Source: Pseudopedobacter sp035496935
Lineage (GTDB): Bacteria > Bacteroidota > Bacteroidia > Sphingobacteriales > Sphingobacteriaceae
Direction: 5' to 3'
Assembly: GCA_035496935.1 (NCBI GenBank)
Contig: DATJED010000010.1
Location: forward strand, 496,001-560,000
DNA: 64,000 nucleotides
Shown: piece after piece, positions 34,111-43,017 of the stretch
Layout of the letters: each line of letters starts with the position of its first letter
Numbering within the stretch: the stretch's first letter is position 1
Notes under the pieces: model-generated
The model's database searches: none
What the model was told of the DNA's origin: nothing
What the model saw: the letters and a program-made list of their open reading frames with translations, nothing else
Translations under genes and position numbers: made by a program

Positions 34111-34423
34111 AGGAAATATTGTTTTAATTTCTTTTCCGTTTACAGATTTAACAGGTGATAAGGTGCGTCCAGTTGTGATTCTTACAGAAGATAAATTTGA
34201 CGTAACTGTTTGTTTTATCACGAGTCAAATTGGTTGGCAAGAACCTACTGATTTATTGCTTTCTCCGAATAATGCGAACGGTTTAAAGAAACAATCGTTG
34301 ATTAGAACCTCCAAAATCGCAACACTTGAAAAATCTTTAATAAAAGGTGTTCTCGGCAAATTATCTGAAGAAGAAATTTTAGAGCTGAACAGAAAGCTTA
34401 TTCAGCTTTTAAAATTAAACTAA
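34103..34423 (+). CDS. MazF/PemK-like toxin
   Basis: This 106-residue protein has the MazF/PemK fold. The start KGNIVLISFPFTDLTGDKVR corresponds to the usual 'GdivlvdfpftdlsgsKxRPalvl' segment, and RPVVILTEDKF follows directly. The conserved Arg in SLIRTSKIATLEKSL is the second signature. MazF toxins are sequence-specific endoribonucleases. It overlaps the DUF2281-like antitoxin gene by eight bases. It lies on the chromosome, outside the ICE, between rnr and a prenyl-synthase gene. Confidence 0.85.
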   Translation: MAKGNIVLISFPFTDLTGDKVRPVVILTEDKFDVTVCFITSQIGWQEPTDLLLSPNNANGLKKQSLIRTSKIATLEKSLIKGVLGKLSEEEILELNRKLIQLLKLN

Positions 34424-34525
34424 TCCTTCAACGGGAGTTCCAAGAAGAATTTAAAGCGTCTTAAAGTCTCCCATAAGCAAAAATAAAAACACTATTTTCG
34501 CAGCCAACGCATATCAACACCGTAA

Positions 34526-35500
34526 ATGCATAGCATCAAAGAATTACAACAAATTATAGACAAGGCGGTAAAGGAAATCAGCTATCCGGCCACGCCAAAT
34601 GAATTATACGAACCCATCGCGTATCTAATGGCTTTAGGCGGAAAAAGGCTAAGGCCCGCTTTGGTTTTAATGGCTACCGATTTATTTGGAGGTGATATTG
34701 AAGATGCAAAAGCTCCGGCATTGGCGATTGAAATGTTTCATAATTTTACGCTGATGCATGATGACATTATGGACAATGCGCCTTTGCGTCGCGGAAAGCC
34801 TACCGTTCATAAAAAATGGAGCGATTCTGTAGCGATTTTATCCGGTGATGTAATGTTTGTGAAAGCCTACAAACTGATGATACAGGTTAAACCTGAGATT
34901 TTGAGCGGTGTTTTAGAGGTTTTTAATAAAACAGCGGTAGAAGTTTGCGAAGGGCAACAGATTGATATGAACTTTGAAACCCAAGAACAGGTTTCTATCG
35001 ATGAATATTTAGAAATGATTCGCCTAAAAACTGCGGTTTTATTGGGCGGTGCATTAAAAATTGGCGCTTTAATTGGTAGTGCGGACTCAAAAAATGCAGA
35101 TTTACTTTATCAGTTCGGTGAAAATTTAGGATTGGCTTTTCAACTTCAAGATGATATTTTGGATGTTTACGGTGATCCCGAAAAATTCGGAAAGCAGGTA
35201 GGTGGCGATATCATATCCAACAAAAAGACTTTTCTGCTAATAAAAGCGCTAGAGCTTGCTAAAGGAAATGATTTGCTCAAATTGCAGAGCTGGATTGGTA
35301 AAAAAGATTTTGTTGCAAATGAAAAAGTCGAAGCGGTTAAGGCTTTATACAACCAATTAAATATTCGAAAACTGTCCGAAGAAATAATGCAACAATATGC
35401 TAAATCCGCTTTAGACGCTTTTGATAAAATTGATGTACCAATAGAAAATAAAAAGACCTTATTGAGTTTTGCAGAAATGTTAGTGGAAAGGGAGAATTAG
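34526..35500 (+). CDS. Polyprenyl diphosphate synthase (FPP/GGPP-type)
   Basis: This 324-residue trans-prenyltransferase has both aspartate-rich motifs: DDIMD at residues 79-83 and DDILD at residues 209-213. GGKRLRPAL (38-46) and the LRRGKPTVHKKW stretch are also present. It elongates isoprenoid diphosphates for quinones, carotenoids or undecaprenyl precursors. The first motif has no two-residue insertion and carries Phe74 five residues before it, a pattern associated with geranylgeranyl-length products, but product length cannot be read reliably from this alone. It ends 12 bases from the convergent patatin gene. Confidence 0.9.
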   Translation: MHSIKELQQIIDKAVKEISYPATPNELYEPIAYLMALGGKRLRPALVLMATDLFGGDIEDAKAPALAIEMFHNFTLMHDDIMDNAPLRRGKPTVHKKWSDSVAILSGDVMFVKAYKLMIQVKPEILSGVLEVFNKTAVEVCEGQQIDMNFETQEQVSIDEYLEMIRLKTAVLLGGALKIGALIGSADSKNADLLYQFGENLGLAFQLQDDILDVYGDPEKFGKQVGGDIISNKKTFLLIKALELAKGNDLLKLQSWIGKKDFVANEKVEAVKALYNQLNIRKLSEEIMQQYAKSALDAFDKIDVPIENKKTLLSFAEMLVEREN

Positions 35501-35512
35501 CAATAACCTCAA

Positions 35513-36553
35513 CTATATCTTGTCTCCCTTCAATTCCCTATTCACTTTTAACTTTATCAGGTTAGTTACAATTACATCTAATACCTCGTGGCGCCGGCTA
35601 ATCATCCTATCGGCTAAAGCAATAAGCTTCTGTATATTTCGGGGATTGGCCGCGTCAAGGCGTTCCTGTACGCTTTGTAAGTTCATAGGTTCAATCCTCA
35701 CGTAATGGTCTGGGATTCCTAAAAAACTGAAAATCTGTTTCATGTAGAAATGGCTGGTTTCGGTAGCTGCGCCCATCATCATGTCCAATAAAGCGGGGAC
35801 TACAAAAAGTGCTTTGGTATCTCTTAATTCGTCACTATCATATGATTGTTTGGATACGCCGGTTCCTAAAGAAAGTATATGTATATCATTAGGAAAAAAT
35901 TCTTGTTCGGGTTCTCTCTTGATTTCCACAAATGCGCTTAACGAGGGGTTTGTCGCAAATATTCCTCCATCCAATAACGGATAGCGGACGCCTGCTAACG
36001 ATTTTATTTCTGCCACACTAAAGTAAGTAGGAGCGGCGGAAGTAGCTCGGCAAACATCCCTAACGTAAAAATCTCTGTGTACGCCTCTGCTTTTTGCCGT
36101 TTTCTGTCTAAAGAGATGCGCTTTCCGTAGCTCGATATTATAAGCCGTGATGATACAAGGTTTTATCAGTTCGCTCAATTTTACATCCTCAAAATACTCC
36201 AATAGTATTTTCTCCAGAAATTCGGCGTCATACCTTTCTGTCACCCAGCCAATATCTGCAAAAACTTTTTTAAAGCCTTTGCTTTCAAATATTTTTGTGC
36301 CGTTTGTGATATAAAGATCAAGCGCTTCTTTGGCCGAAAAGCGTGGTTTTGTAGGATCGTCTTTAGAGGGGCAAAGCAGTAAACATGTTAAAATTCCCCC
36401 GGTGCTGGTGCCGGCAAAAAAATCAAAATAATTGGCAATATAGGCGTCGTTGTCTCCAGTTTGCTGTTTTAAACGCTCCTCTAGCTCAACTAAAACCATC
36501 GCCGGGATGATGCCCTTTATTCCGCCACCATCAATAGATAAAATTGTCTTCAT
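35513..36553 (-). CDS. Patatin-like phospholipase
   Basis: This 346-residue protein has a complete patatin active site: oxyanion hole GGGIKG (residues 9-14), nucleophile elbow GTSTGG (Ser50) and catalytic aspartate in DGG (Asp195). There is no signal peptide, so it is probably a cytosolic or membrane-attached lipid hydrolase that releases fatty acids. It resembles the CapV-type effectors of CBASS defence, but no cyclase or partner gene is nearby, so a housekeeping lipase role is equally likely. Confidence 0.88.
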   Translation of the reverse strand: MKTILSIDGGGIKGIIPAMVLVELEERLKQQTGDNDAYIANYFDFFAGTSTGGILTCLLLCPSKDDPTKPRFSAKEALDLYITNGTKIFESKGFKKVFADIGWVTERYDAEFLEKILLEYFEDVKLSELIKPCIITAYNIELRKAHLFRQKTAKSRGVHRDFYVRDVCRATSAAPTYFSVAEIKSLAGVRYPLLDGGIFATNPSLSAFVEIKREPEQEFFPNDIHILSLGTGVSKQSYDSDELRDTKALFVVPALLDMMMGAATETSHFYMKQIFSFLGIPDHYVRIEPMNLQSVQERLDAANPRNIQKLIALADRMISRRHEVLDVIVTNLIKLKVNRELKGDKI

Positions 36554-36597
36554 TAAACTAAATGTAGTAATAAAATGAAAATTAAAAACGATTTGCT

Positions 36598-37557
36598 TTA
36601 GTTTCTGAAGTTTTGGGTAACCATGATGCCATAAATTCCGCCATCCATAATTCCAATGCCGATTCGTCCAAATTTCGGATTCAGGATATTTGCCCGATGT
36701 CCCGGTGAATTCATTAAACCCATATGAGCAATTTCCACGGTTTGCGCTAGCGCCAGATTTTCTCCGGCGGCGATATAATTGATATTGTGTGCTTTCATTC
36801 TGTCAAAAGGCGAGGTGTTATTCAGACTGATATGCGAGAAATACCCTTTTCGGAACATATCCAAAGAATGTTCGCGGGCAACGGTTCTTAGTGCTGTATC
36901 TCGCGAAAGCAAAGGCAGATTTGCTTTTCTTCTTTCCTGATTTACCAAAACCAGCAGATGGTTTTCCATTTTTTCATTGGCTACAGGATTTTCTATTTTA
37001 AAATGAAGGTAAACAGTTTCATCTGATTCGGGCTCTATTGTCAGTTTGCTGATGCTCTGCTTTACCTGTTCGCTAATATCGGAAGCTATTTTGGTGTCAA
37101 TAAATTCAATTTTTTGCGTCAGTCTGTTTGCAACGTAGCTTTCTCTGGTTTCTTGGGTTAAACCTTTCCATAAATTGATGAACAGAAACAGCATCGCAAA
37201 CAAGGCAGCGTAAAAAAATCCTCTAACGAAACCGGGAATTAATCCTGCAAAACGGTTGATTTTATTTCGGTGTAGGCTTGGAGGCAAATGCTTTATTAAA
37301 TAGTAAACTGCGATTCCGATGACAATACGGGACAGCAGTAGCGTCATTAAAAAGGCAAAGGGTAAAAGCCAGCGCTCTTGCAATTGTAAATATCTGGCAA
37401 AGAGCTCCGCGGTTTGCGGGTAAAAATAAAAAGCTACCAAAATACTGGCAGCAAATGCAAAAAGCTCTAAAAAGCCCAGTATAAAACCACGCCGATAGCC
37501 GTGGTAAATACCTAAAATTATGATTAAGAATAAAATTAAATCAACATAATTGAACAT
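36598..37557 (-). CDS. CvpA-CAP fusion protein
   Basis: Residues 1-~165 form a CvpA-type domain with four membrane helices. Residues ~195-319 form a CAP/SCP-superfamily domain with the signatures LLVLVNQERRKANLPLLS, YFSHISLN, GENLALAQ and MNSPGHRANILNPKF. CvpA proteins are inner-membrane factors linked to envelope stress and colicin V production. CAP domains are extracytoplasmic and act on peptidoglycan or proteins. This places the CAP domain in the periplasm. The fusion is a recurring Bacteroidetes architecture. It lies 45 bases downstream of the patatin start, pointing the same way, so the two may be co-transcribed. Confidence 0.88.
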   Translation of the reverse strand: MFNYVDLILFLIIILGIYHGYRRGFILGFLELFAFAASILVAFYFYPQTAELFARYLQLQERWLLPFAFLMTLLLSRIVIGIAVYYLIKHLPPSLHRNKINRFAGLIPGFVRGFFYAALFAMLFLFINLWKGLTQETRESYVANRLTQKIEFIDTKIASDISEQVKQSISKLTIEPESDETVYLHFKIENPVANEKMENHLLVLVNQERRKANLPLLSRDTALRTVAREHSLDMFRKGYFSHISLNNTSPFDRMKAHNINYIAAGENLALAQTVEIAHMGLMNSPGHRANILNPKFGRIGIGIMDGGIYGIMVTQNFRN

Positions 37558-37624
37558 ATTTTGGATATTACAATAAGTAATCCAAAATGCGCTTAGTGAT
37601 TTAATTTAATATGAAATTTACTAT

Positions 37625-37659
37625 CAAAGCAGGGCTGTCTTTTCAGAATCCCTGCTTTG
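37625..37659 (-). terminator. Hairpin downstream of manA
   Basis: CAAAGCAGGG and CCCTGCTTTG form a perfect 10-bp stem with a 15-base loop, 46 bases beyond the manA stop on the minus strand. The following T content is modest, so termination is likely but not certain. Confidence 0.5.
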
Positions 37660-37705
37660 TTTATCGGAACGGTTTTGGACTTTAAGCCTTAAGCTTTCTG
37701 CTTTT

Positions 37706-38680
37706 TTAACCGATGTAACTTTCTAAGATTTTAAAACCTTCGGTGGTTTTTAGTGTAACATGTTCGCTAGTTGCGGGAATCAAAATACAGTCGCCCATTT
37801 GTACATGCAATTCCTCAATCCCGTAGTTTAAAATGTAAGAACCCTCCACACAAACATGAATTACAAAGCTGTCTAAAATGCTGTAATCTCTCGCTGTATC
37901 CTGCGTGTAAGCCAACATATTGGTAGTGAAGTATGGACAATCTACCAGTTCAATAGGTTGATTGAACGAAGGATCGTATTTAGTTTTATACTCATCATAA
38001 AAAGTATAATCAATTGCGTCCAAAGCTTCATCAACATGTAACTCTCTTTTGTTGCCTTTATCGTCAACGCGGTCGAAATCGTAAATGCGATAGGTAATAT
38101 CAGATGTCTGCTGAATTTCGGCAATCAATAAGCCTTTTCCAATGGTATGAACACGGCCTGCCGGTAAAAAGAAAACATCTCCTGCTTCCACTTCTTCTTT
38201 ATTTAAGATGTCTGTTAATTCGCCGGCATTGAATTTTTTTAGGTATAACTCTTTATCCACTTGCTGATTAAAGCCCGAGATAAGTGTAGCGCCCGCATCG
38301 GCCTGTATTACGTACCACATTTCTGTTTTACCTTTGGAGTTGTGACGTTTTTTAGCCAATTCATCATCGGGGTGAACTTGGATTGAAAGATCTTCATTGG
38401 CATCAATAAACTTAACTAATAAAGGAAATTCGTTGCCAAATCTGTCGTAGTTTTTTTTACCGATAAGCTCCGCTTTTTTGTCATTCAATAAATCGGCTAG
38501 CGAAGTGCCTGTTAACGGACCGTTTGCAATAACCGAAACATCAGACTTTACGCCGGATATTTCCCAGGTTTCGCCACAGTTTGGTAGTGGTGCAAAATCT
38601 TTATCTAAGTAAGTTTTGATTTTTTTTCCGCCCCAGATTTTATCTTTAAATATGGTTTTAAATTTTAATGGATATAGCAT
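37706..38680 (-). CDS. manA: Mannose-6-phosphate isomerase, class I
   Basis: This 324-residue protein is of the type I phosphomannose isomerase cupin family. Zinc-binding residues are in LSIQVHPDDELAKKRH (Gln/His, about residues 94-109) and the glutamate region GKTEMWYVI. The proline-arginine segment FFLPAGRVHTIGKGLLIAEIQQ, near residues 170-190, includes the zinc His and the catalytic-site Arg. It interconverts fructose 6-phosphate and mannose 6-phosphate and so supplies GDP-mannose precursors. Its position beside the exopolysaccharide cluster suggests that role here. The start is set by a clear N-terminus (MLYPLKFK). Confidence 0.92.
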   Translation of the reverse strand: MLYPLKFKTIFKDKIWGGKKIKTYLDKDFAPLPNCGETWEISGVKSDVSVIANGPLTGTSLADLLNDKKAELIGKKNYDRFGNEFPLLVKFIDANEDLSIQVHPDDELAKKRHNSKGKTEMWYVIQADAGATLISGFNQQVDKELYLKKFNAGELTDILNKEEVEAGDVFFLPAGRVHTIGKGLLIAEIQQTSDITYRIYDFDRVDDKGNKRELHVDEALDAIDYTFYDEYKTKYDPSFNQPIELVDCPYFTTNMLAYTQDTARDYSILDSFVIHVCVEGSYILNYGIEELHVQMGDCILIPATSEHVTLKTTEGFKILESYIG

Positions 38681-38708
38681 TGTTTAGATGTTTTTTGGTA
38701 AAACTAAT

Positions 38709-38742
38709 CAAAAATAATTAGATGGAAATTGCTAAAGACAAA
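38709..38742 (-). promoter_or_regulatory. Candidate promoter of manA
   Basis: On the minus strand TTTG (38742-38739) precedes TATTTTTG (38716-38709) by 22 bases. This is close to the Bacteroidetes consensus, with a spacer three bases longer than the usual 19. The -7 element ends 28 bases before the start codon. Confidence 0.4.
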
Positions 38743-38788
38743 GTTGTTTTTAGCGTTATTTTAGCAATGAGGTGTGGGAAATGGATTT

Positions 38789-40174
38789 TTAAAAAGCGTT
38801 ATCATCGCCTTTTAAGGTAACTAAAACAGTTTTGATAATGATTTTCAAATCGAGCCAGATACTCCAGTTTTCAATGTACCAAACATCATATTCAATCCTT
38901 TTAATCAGTTGCTCTTCATGTTTAATCTCGCCCCTGAAACCGTTTACCTGAGCGTAACCTGTAACGCCAGGTTTCTGAAAATGGCGAACCATGTATTTCA
39001 TAATGATAGCCGAATATTCTTCGGTATGTTTTAACATATGCGGACGCGGACCTACTACAGACATTTCTCCCTTAAGCACATTGAAGAACTGGGGAAGCTC
39101 GTCAATGCTCGATTTTCTTAAAAATTTACCCAGCTTGGTAATTCTTTTGTCTCCACGGGTTACCTGTTTGCTGTTGGCCTCATTGTTCATTTTTAAACTA
39201 CGGAACTTGATGCATTTAAAAGGTTTGTTGTTTAAGCCCGAACGTTCCTGCAAAAAGAAAACAGGTCCTTTTGAGTCCAGTTTTATCAGTAAAGCAATAA
39301 TAGGTACTAACCAGCTCAATAAAAAAATGGTGACTAAACTGCTAAATACAATATCAAACACCCGCTTTTTTACCTTTACGCCAAAATCTTCTAAAGGCTC
39401 TGACCGTAATGACAATACCGGAACGTTGTTCATATAGTCAAAATGCACATCGCGATCTACAAAATAATGCAAATCTGGCACAAATCTAAATCGCATACAA
39501 AGGTTTTCTGCATATTGGGCGATATTATAAATCTCTGGATATACTTCTGGCGAGAGCGTACAATAGATTTCGGTAACTTGGTTGGTCATAGCATATTGCA
39601 CACTATCTTCCAAAGTGCCGAGGTAAACAAAGTCGTCATCGTTTTCTGGTCTGGCTTTTTCAGAAAAACATCCCAAAACAGTTAAACTTTTATTGGTTGT
39701 TCTGAGCTTAATAGCCAGGTCTTTGGCAAATGCATTATTCCCAATAATAACTACTTTATTAAGTGCAAGTTTTTTTCGGGCAATGTATCTTGAAATCTGC
39801 AGAAAGAAAATTCGGCTAATTAACAGATACGCGATAAATGAGCCGAAACTAATCAGCAGGTAATCCTTATTGAAGCTGAACCGTGAAAAATACAGGTAGA
39901 TGAGAAGAAAAATGGCGTATAAAATAAATGCTCTGCTGGTGCGGCGGGCAAATTTTTTAAAGTTTAATATTTTATCGTTGATGTAAACTTCTGTTAAATA
40001 AGAACTTATTAGCCAAAAGATATTGTTCATTATAAAAAATACCACATGGCTGATGTTGGCGGAGTTGGTCTGGAAACTAAAATTTAGGAGCAATATTAAA
40101 TGCAGAACGCATAAAAATCCTAAATCGGTAAAGGCAAAGAATATTCGGAAAAGATTGTCGAATCTACTGTTCAT
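38789..40174 (-). CDS. Initiating polyprenyl-phosphate sugar phosphotransferase (WcaJ-type)
   Basis: This 461-residue protein has four N-terminal membrane helices, a nucleotide-binding-like middle domain with VVIIGNNAFAKDLAIKL near residue 140, a fifth hydrophobic segment near residue 280, and the C-terminal bacterial sugar-transferase domain. The catalytic part contains FKCIKFRSLKMN, KFLRKSSIDELPQFFNVLKG and MSVVGPRPH, the family hallmarks. It starts exopolysaccharide repeat-unit assembly by moving sugar-1-phosphate to undecaprenyl phosphate. It is last in a four-gene minus-strand operon of overlapping or near-touching genes. Confidence 0.92.
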   Translation of the reverse strand: MNSRFDNLFRIFFAFTDLGFLCVLHLILLLNFSFQTNSANISHVVFFIMNNIFWLISSYLTEVYINDKILNFKKFARRTSRAFILYAIFLLIYLYFSRFSFNKDYLLISFGSFIAYLLISRIFFLQISRYIARKKLALNKVVIIGNNAFAKDLAIKLRTTNKSLTVLGCFSEKARPENDDDFVYLGTLEDSVQYAMTNQVTEIYCTLSPEVYPEIYNIAQYAENLCMRFRFVPDLHYFVDRDVHFDYMNNVPVLSLRSEPLEDFGVKVKKRVFDIVFSSLVTIFLLSWLVPIIALLIKLDSKGPVFFLQERSGLNNKPFKCIKFRSLKMNNEANSKQVTRGDKRITKLGKFLRKSSIDELPQFFNVLKGEMSVVGPRPHMLKHTEEYSAIIMKYMVRHFQKPGVTGYAQVNGFRGEIKHEEQLIKRIEYDVWYIENWSIWLDLKIIIKTVLVTLKGDDNAF

Positions 40175-40175
40175 A

Positions 40176-40922
40176 TCAGTTTTTGGTATGAGCGTTATTT
40201 TTAAATTTCTGATTTATAATATGATAAAAGAAAACGGGGCCGTAATAAATGTAACGTTTCCACATCCGTTTAGGTTCTTTAACTAATCTTCCCAGCCATT
40301 CCAGTCCAAAGTTAATCCAAATTTTATTAGGTCTTTCAACTGTGCCGGCATAAAAATCGAAAACAGCGCCGATGGAGCAAATTAGCTGTGCAGCTAATTG
40401 ATTTTTATGAGTATAAGCCCATTTTTCCTGTTTTGGTGCCGTCATCCCGATAAACAAAACATCGGGTTTGAAATTATTTACCTGCGTAAGCATTTCAGTA
40501 TTTTCTTCATCGGTAAAAACCGACTTATATGGTGGCGAAAAAGTGCCAACTTTAACATTCGGATATTCCTTATTTACACGGTCTTTAATTTTTTGAAGCG
40601 TGGTAGGGCTGGAGCCTAAGTAAAAGCAGGAACCACCGGTTTGGTTCAGTTTTTCTAAACTGTACTGATGTAGATCGGCACCGGCAATTTTCTTAATTTG
40701 AATACCGTCCACTAGTTTAACGGCCGCAACAATGGCAATCCCATCGGGCAACAGTACATCTGCATTTTGTAATGATGTTTTAAATTCGGCATCATTTTCT
40801 GCAACACAATAAGAATATTGGTTAATGGTGTTCACCAATGTTTGGTGCGCAGTAGGCAACTGGTCTAAACTTTTGGCAAAAATATCGTAACCGATACTGT
40901 GTATGTTGTTCGAATTAGCCAT
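40176..40922 (-). CDS. WecG/TagA/CpsF family glycosyltransferase (GT26)
   Basis: This 248-residue protein belongs to GT26. The typical stretches are LPDGIAIVAAVKL near residue 54, SCFYLGSSPTTLQKIKDRV near residue 92, and the C-terminal hallmark DVLFIGMTAPKQEKWAYTH near residue 154. Such enzymes add an early sugar to the lipid-linked repeat unit of exopolysaccharide or wall polymers and sit at the cytoplasmic membrane face. Its start overlaps the deacetylase gene by eight bases and one base separates its stop from the next gene. Confidence 0.9.
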   Translation of the reverse strand: MANSNNIHSIGYDIFAKSLDQLPTAHQTLVNTINQYSYCVAENDAEFKTSLQNADVLLPDGIAIVAAVKLVDGIQIKKIAGADLHQYSLEKLNQTGGSCFYLGSSPTTLQKIKDRVNKEYPNVKVGTFSPPYKSVFTDEENTEMLTQVNNFKPDVLFIGMTAPKQEKWAYTHKNQLAAQLICSIGAVFDFYAGTVERPNKIWINFGLEWLGRLVKEPKRMWKRYIYYGPVFFYHIINQKFKNNAHTKN

Positions 40923-41829
40923 TCAGTATTTGTTGTAATGCTTTGCGGTGCTTGTATTCGCCTGTACTTTTTATTTTTTTAAGGTTGTCCCAAACCGGAC
41001 CTAAAATGAGTTTTGCTTTCAAAAATAACATCGATTCGTTGTTGGAGACGCCAATGCGTGGGACGCTCATGGTATTGTTCTCCGAATTGAAGTTTTTGGC
41101 TTCCGTAGAAAAAGTGATTTTTACACCGTTCGCTTTCAGCAGATTTTGTTCTCTTTCTGTGAAATCGTATCCCGGAATGCCATTAGGATATGAAAAACAT
41201 TTGACAGGATGTCCTAATAAATTTGCCAGCTGTTTTACCGATTCGTTGATTTCGTACGCAACATTTTCGTCGTTCTCGTTATTTAAAATCGGGTGGTTCA
41301 TGGTATGCCCACCGATAGTTACCAAGCCTTCGCGGTCAACTTCATGAAGCTGATCAATGCTCATGTTCTGGTAAGATTTTAAAGGCGTATCTGTTTGTGT
41401 ACGGTACAATGTCAAAAATTGATGGATGGTTGCTATATCAAAAGCCTTTAATACGTTAAAAATATTATAAGGTTCTAACTTTTCTATAGCCACATTCTTT
41501 TCTTTTGCGATAATCTGCTTCAGTAATAAAGCATCATAACCTTCCACTTCCTGAAACCAATAATTGCTGCCCTCGTTAAATATTTTTGGCGATACATATA
41601 AAGATGCCGGAACATTATGCTTTTTTAAAACTGGATAAATAAAATCGTAAAAAGTTTTATCGCCATCGTCAACGGTAATGTGGCAGGCATTTTTCAGTTT
41701 GATTTTTCCATCGTAATAATCAATCAAAGTGTCGATGCTTACCATTTGGTATTTTGATTTTATCAATCTGATGGCATTTTCAAACCACGCTGGGTTATCT
41801 ACCAAATGGAAATTCAATATTTTATTCAT
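40915..41829 (-). CDS. Polysaccharide deacetylase family protein (NodB-like)
   Basis: This 304-residue protein has a NodB homology domain. Motif 1 is ACHITVDDGDKTFYDF near residue 54, with the two Asp residues that hold the metal and act as base. Motif 2 is the histidine pair in GGHTMNHPILNNE near residue 174. Motif 3 resembles CFSYPNGIPGYDF near residue 213. It would remove acetyl groups from N-acetylated sugars of the exopolysaccharide or its intermediates. There is no signal peptide. It overlaps both neighbours by eight bases, making translational coupling very likely. Confidence 0.9.
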   Translation of the reverse strand: MNKILNFHLVDNPAWFENAIRLIKSKYQMVSIDTLIDYYDGKIKLKNACHITVDDGDKTFYDFIYPVLKKHNVPASLYVSPKIFNEGSNYWFQEVEGYDALLLKQIIAKEKNVAIEKLEPYNIFNVLKAFDIATIHQFLTLYRTQTDTPLKSYQNMSIDQLHEVDREGLVTIGGHTMNHPILNNENDENVAYEINESVKQLANLLGHPVKCFSYPNGIPGYDFTEREQNLLKANGVKITFSTEAKNFNSENNTMSVPRIGVSNNESMLFLKAKLILGPVWDNLKKIKSTGEYKHRKALQQILNG

Positions 41830-42889
41830 AACCGTAAATTAGGTTTAGCTTGCGGATATAATCTTGCGGATTAAAGTTCTTAAAAATAGTTTCTTTTGCC
41901 GATTTGCTGATGTTGGTTTGTAGTTCAGGATTGTTTCTGATTTCCAAAACGGCACTTACAATATCCTCACTGTTTTTTACATTTACATAGAGACCGTTTT
42001 TTTTGTCCTCTACCACGTATTTTATGGAACCCACTTTGGTGACTACCGGAATCTGGCCAAAGGACATGGCTTCCAGCAAAGAGATTGGCAAACCTTCAAA
42101 AAAGGAGGGAAGCAAAAAAACATTGCAGGATTTTAAAAGCTCGGTTTTTTCGTCGCCGAAAACCACACCCTTAAAGTGGAATTTTTCATCCAATAAGGCT
42201 CCGAATTTTGAAATATATTCTGCTTCGTCTTCGCCTTTTCCGGCCATATAAAAATCGGGTATATAATGATGTTTTTCTATTAAGATTTTAAAAGCTTCAT
42301 AAATATATGTTAGCCCTTTCTCTTTGCTTATTCTGCCTAAAAACAGGAATTTCAGTTCGTTTTCGGGTGTTCTCTCAAACAATTGAGCGTCATCTAAACT
42401 TAAGCTATTGGCTAAAACATGTACGTTTTTGCATTGGAAAGTTGTTTCCAAAAAAACTTTTTCGGTATCTCCCAAAACAATTTTTGGATTGTTTCCGGCA
42501 ATAGATAGTTTTAAAAGAAATTTAGCCCAACTGGGTATGTCGTCATTTAAAATATAAGCTCCGCCATGAACATGGATCACCATCCTCACTCCAAAAAAAC
42601 GGGTTAAAATAACCAAAGGACAGTCTCTAATTACCGATTTTGCATCTAAAGGCAGATTAAAATGAACCAGTTTATCTTTAGCTTTCATCAATAAAAAAAA
42701 CCACTTAAAATAACTTTTTAAGATGTTTAAAACTCTGCTTAAACCCCTTCCGTCACTGTCACGCTTGCCAATTTCAAAATGGATGTAGTTGTGTGAAGGG
42801 TTTTTTTCGATGATGAAATTTGTAACCGAAGAGATACCGCTAACGTTGTGATTTGAATTTAAAGAAGGTGCGGTAATAATAATGTTCAT
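41822..42889 (-). CDS. Glycosyltransferase family 4
   Basis: This 355-residue protein has a GT-B fold. The C-terminal nucleotide-sugar site shows LKFLFLGRISKEKGLTYI near residue 183, and the E-x7-E motif appears as PSFFEGLPISLLEAM near residue 262. The N-terminal half has the usual MVIHVHGGAYILNDD region. It adds a sugar to the exopolysaccharide repeat unit in the cytoplasm. It is the first gene of the minus-strand arm and is divergent from the wza gene 128 bp away. Confidence 0.92.
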   Translation of the reverse strand: MNIIITAPSLNSNHNVSGISSVTNFIIEKNPSHNYIHFEIGKRDSDGRGLSRVLNILKSYFKWFFLLMKAKDKLVHFNLPLDAKSVIRDCPLVILTRFFGVRMVIHVHGGAYILNDDIPSWAKFLLKLSIAGNNPKIVLGDTEKVFLETTFQCKNVHVLANSLSLDDAQLFERTPENELKFLFLGRISKEKGLTYIYEAFKILIEKHHYIPDFYMAGKGEDEAEYISKFGALLDEKFHFKGVVFGDEKTELLKSCNVFLLPSFFEGLPISLLEAMSFGQIPVVTKVGSIKYVVEDKKNGLYVNVKNSEDIVSAVLEIRNNPELQTNISKSAKETIFKNFNPQDYIRKLNLIYGYE

Positions 42890-43017
42890 AAATTAAATAT
42901 GTTTAAAAATAAGTTCTTTTAGTCAAACCGAATGAATTAATTTTACTTTTACGTATATTTTGCCCTTGCCCTGGCTGTGCCGTGGTAAAAAAAAGATCGT
43001 AAAAAAGTGCACTTTAC

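Noticed and set aside
35513..36553. A CBASS system
   Set aside because: The patatin stands alone; no nucleotidyltransferase or other CBASS gene is nearby.
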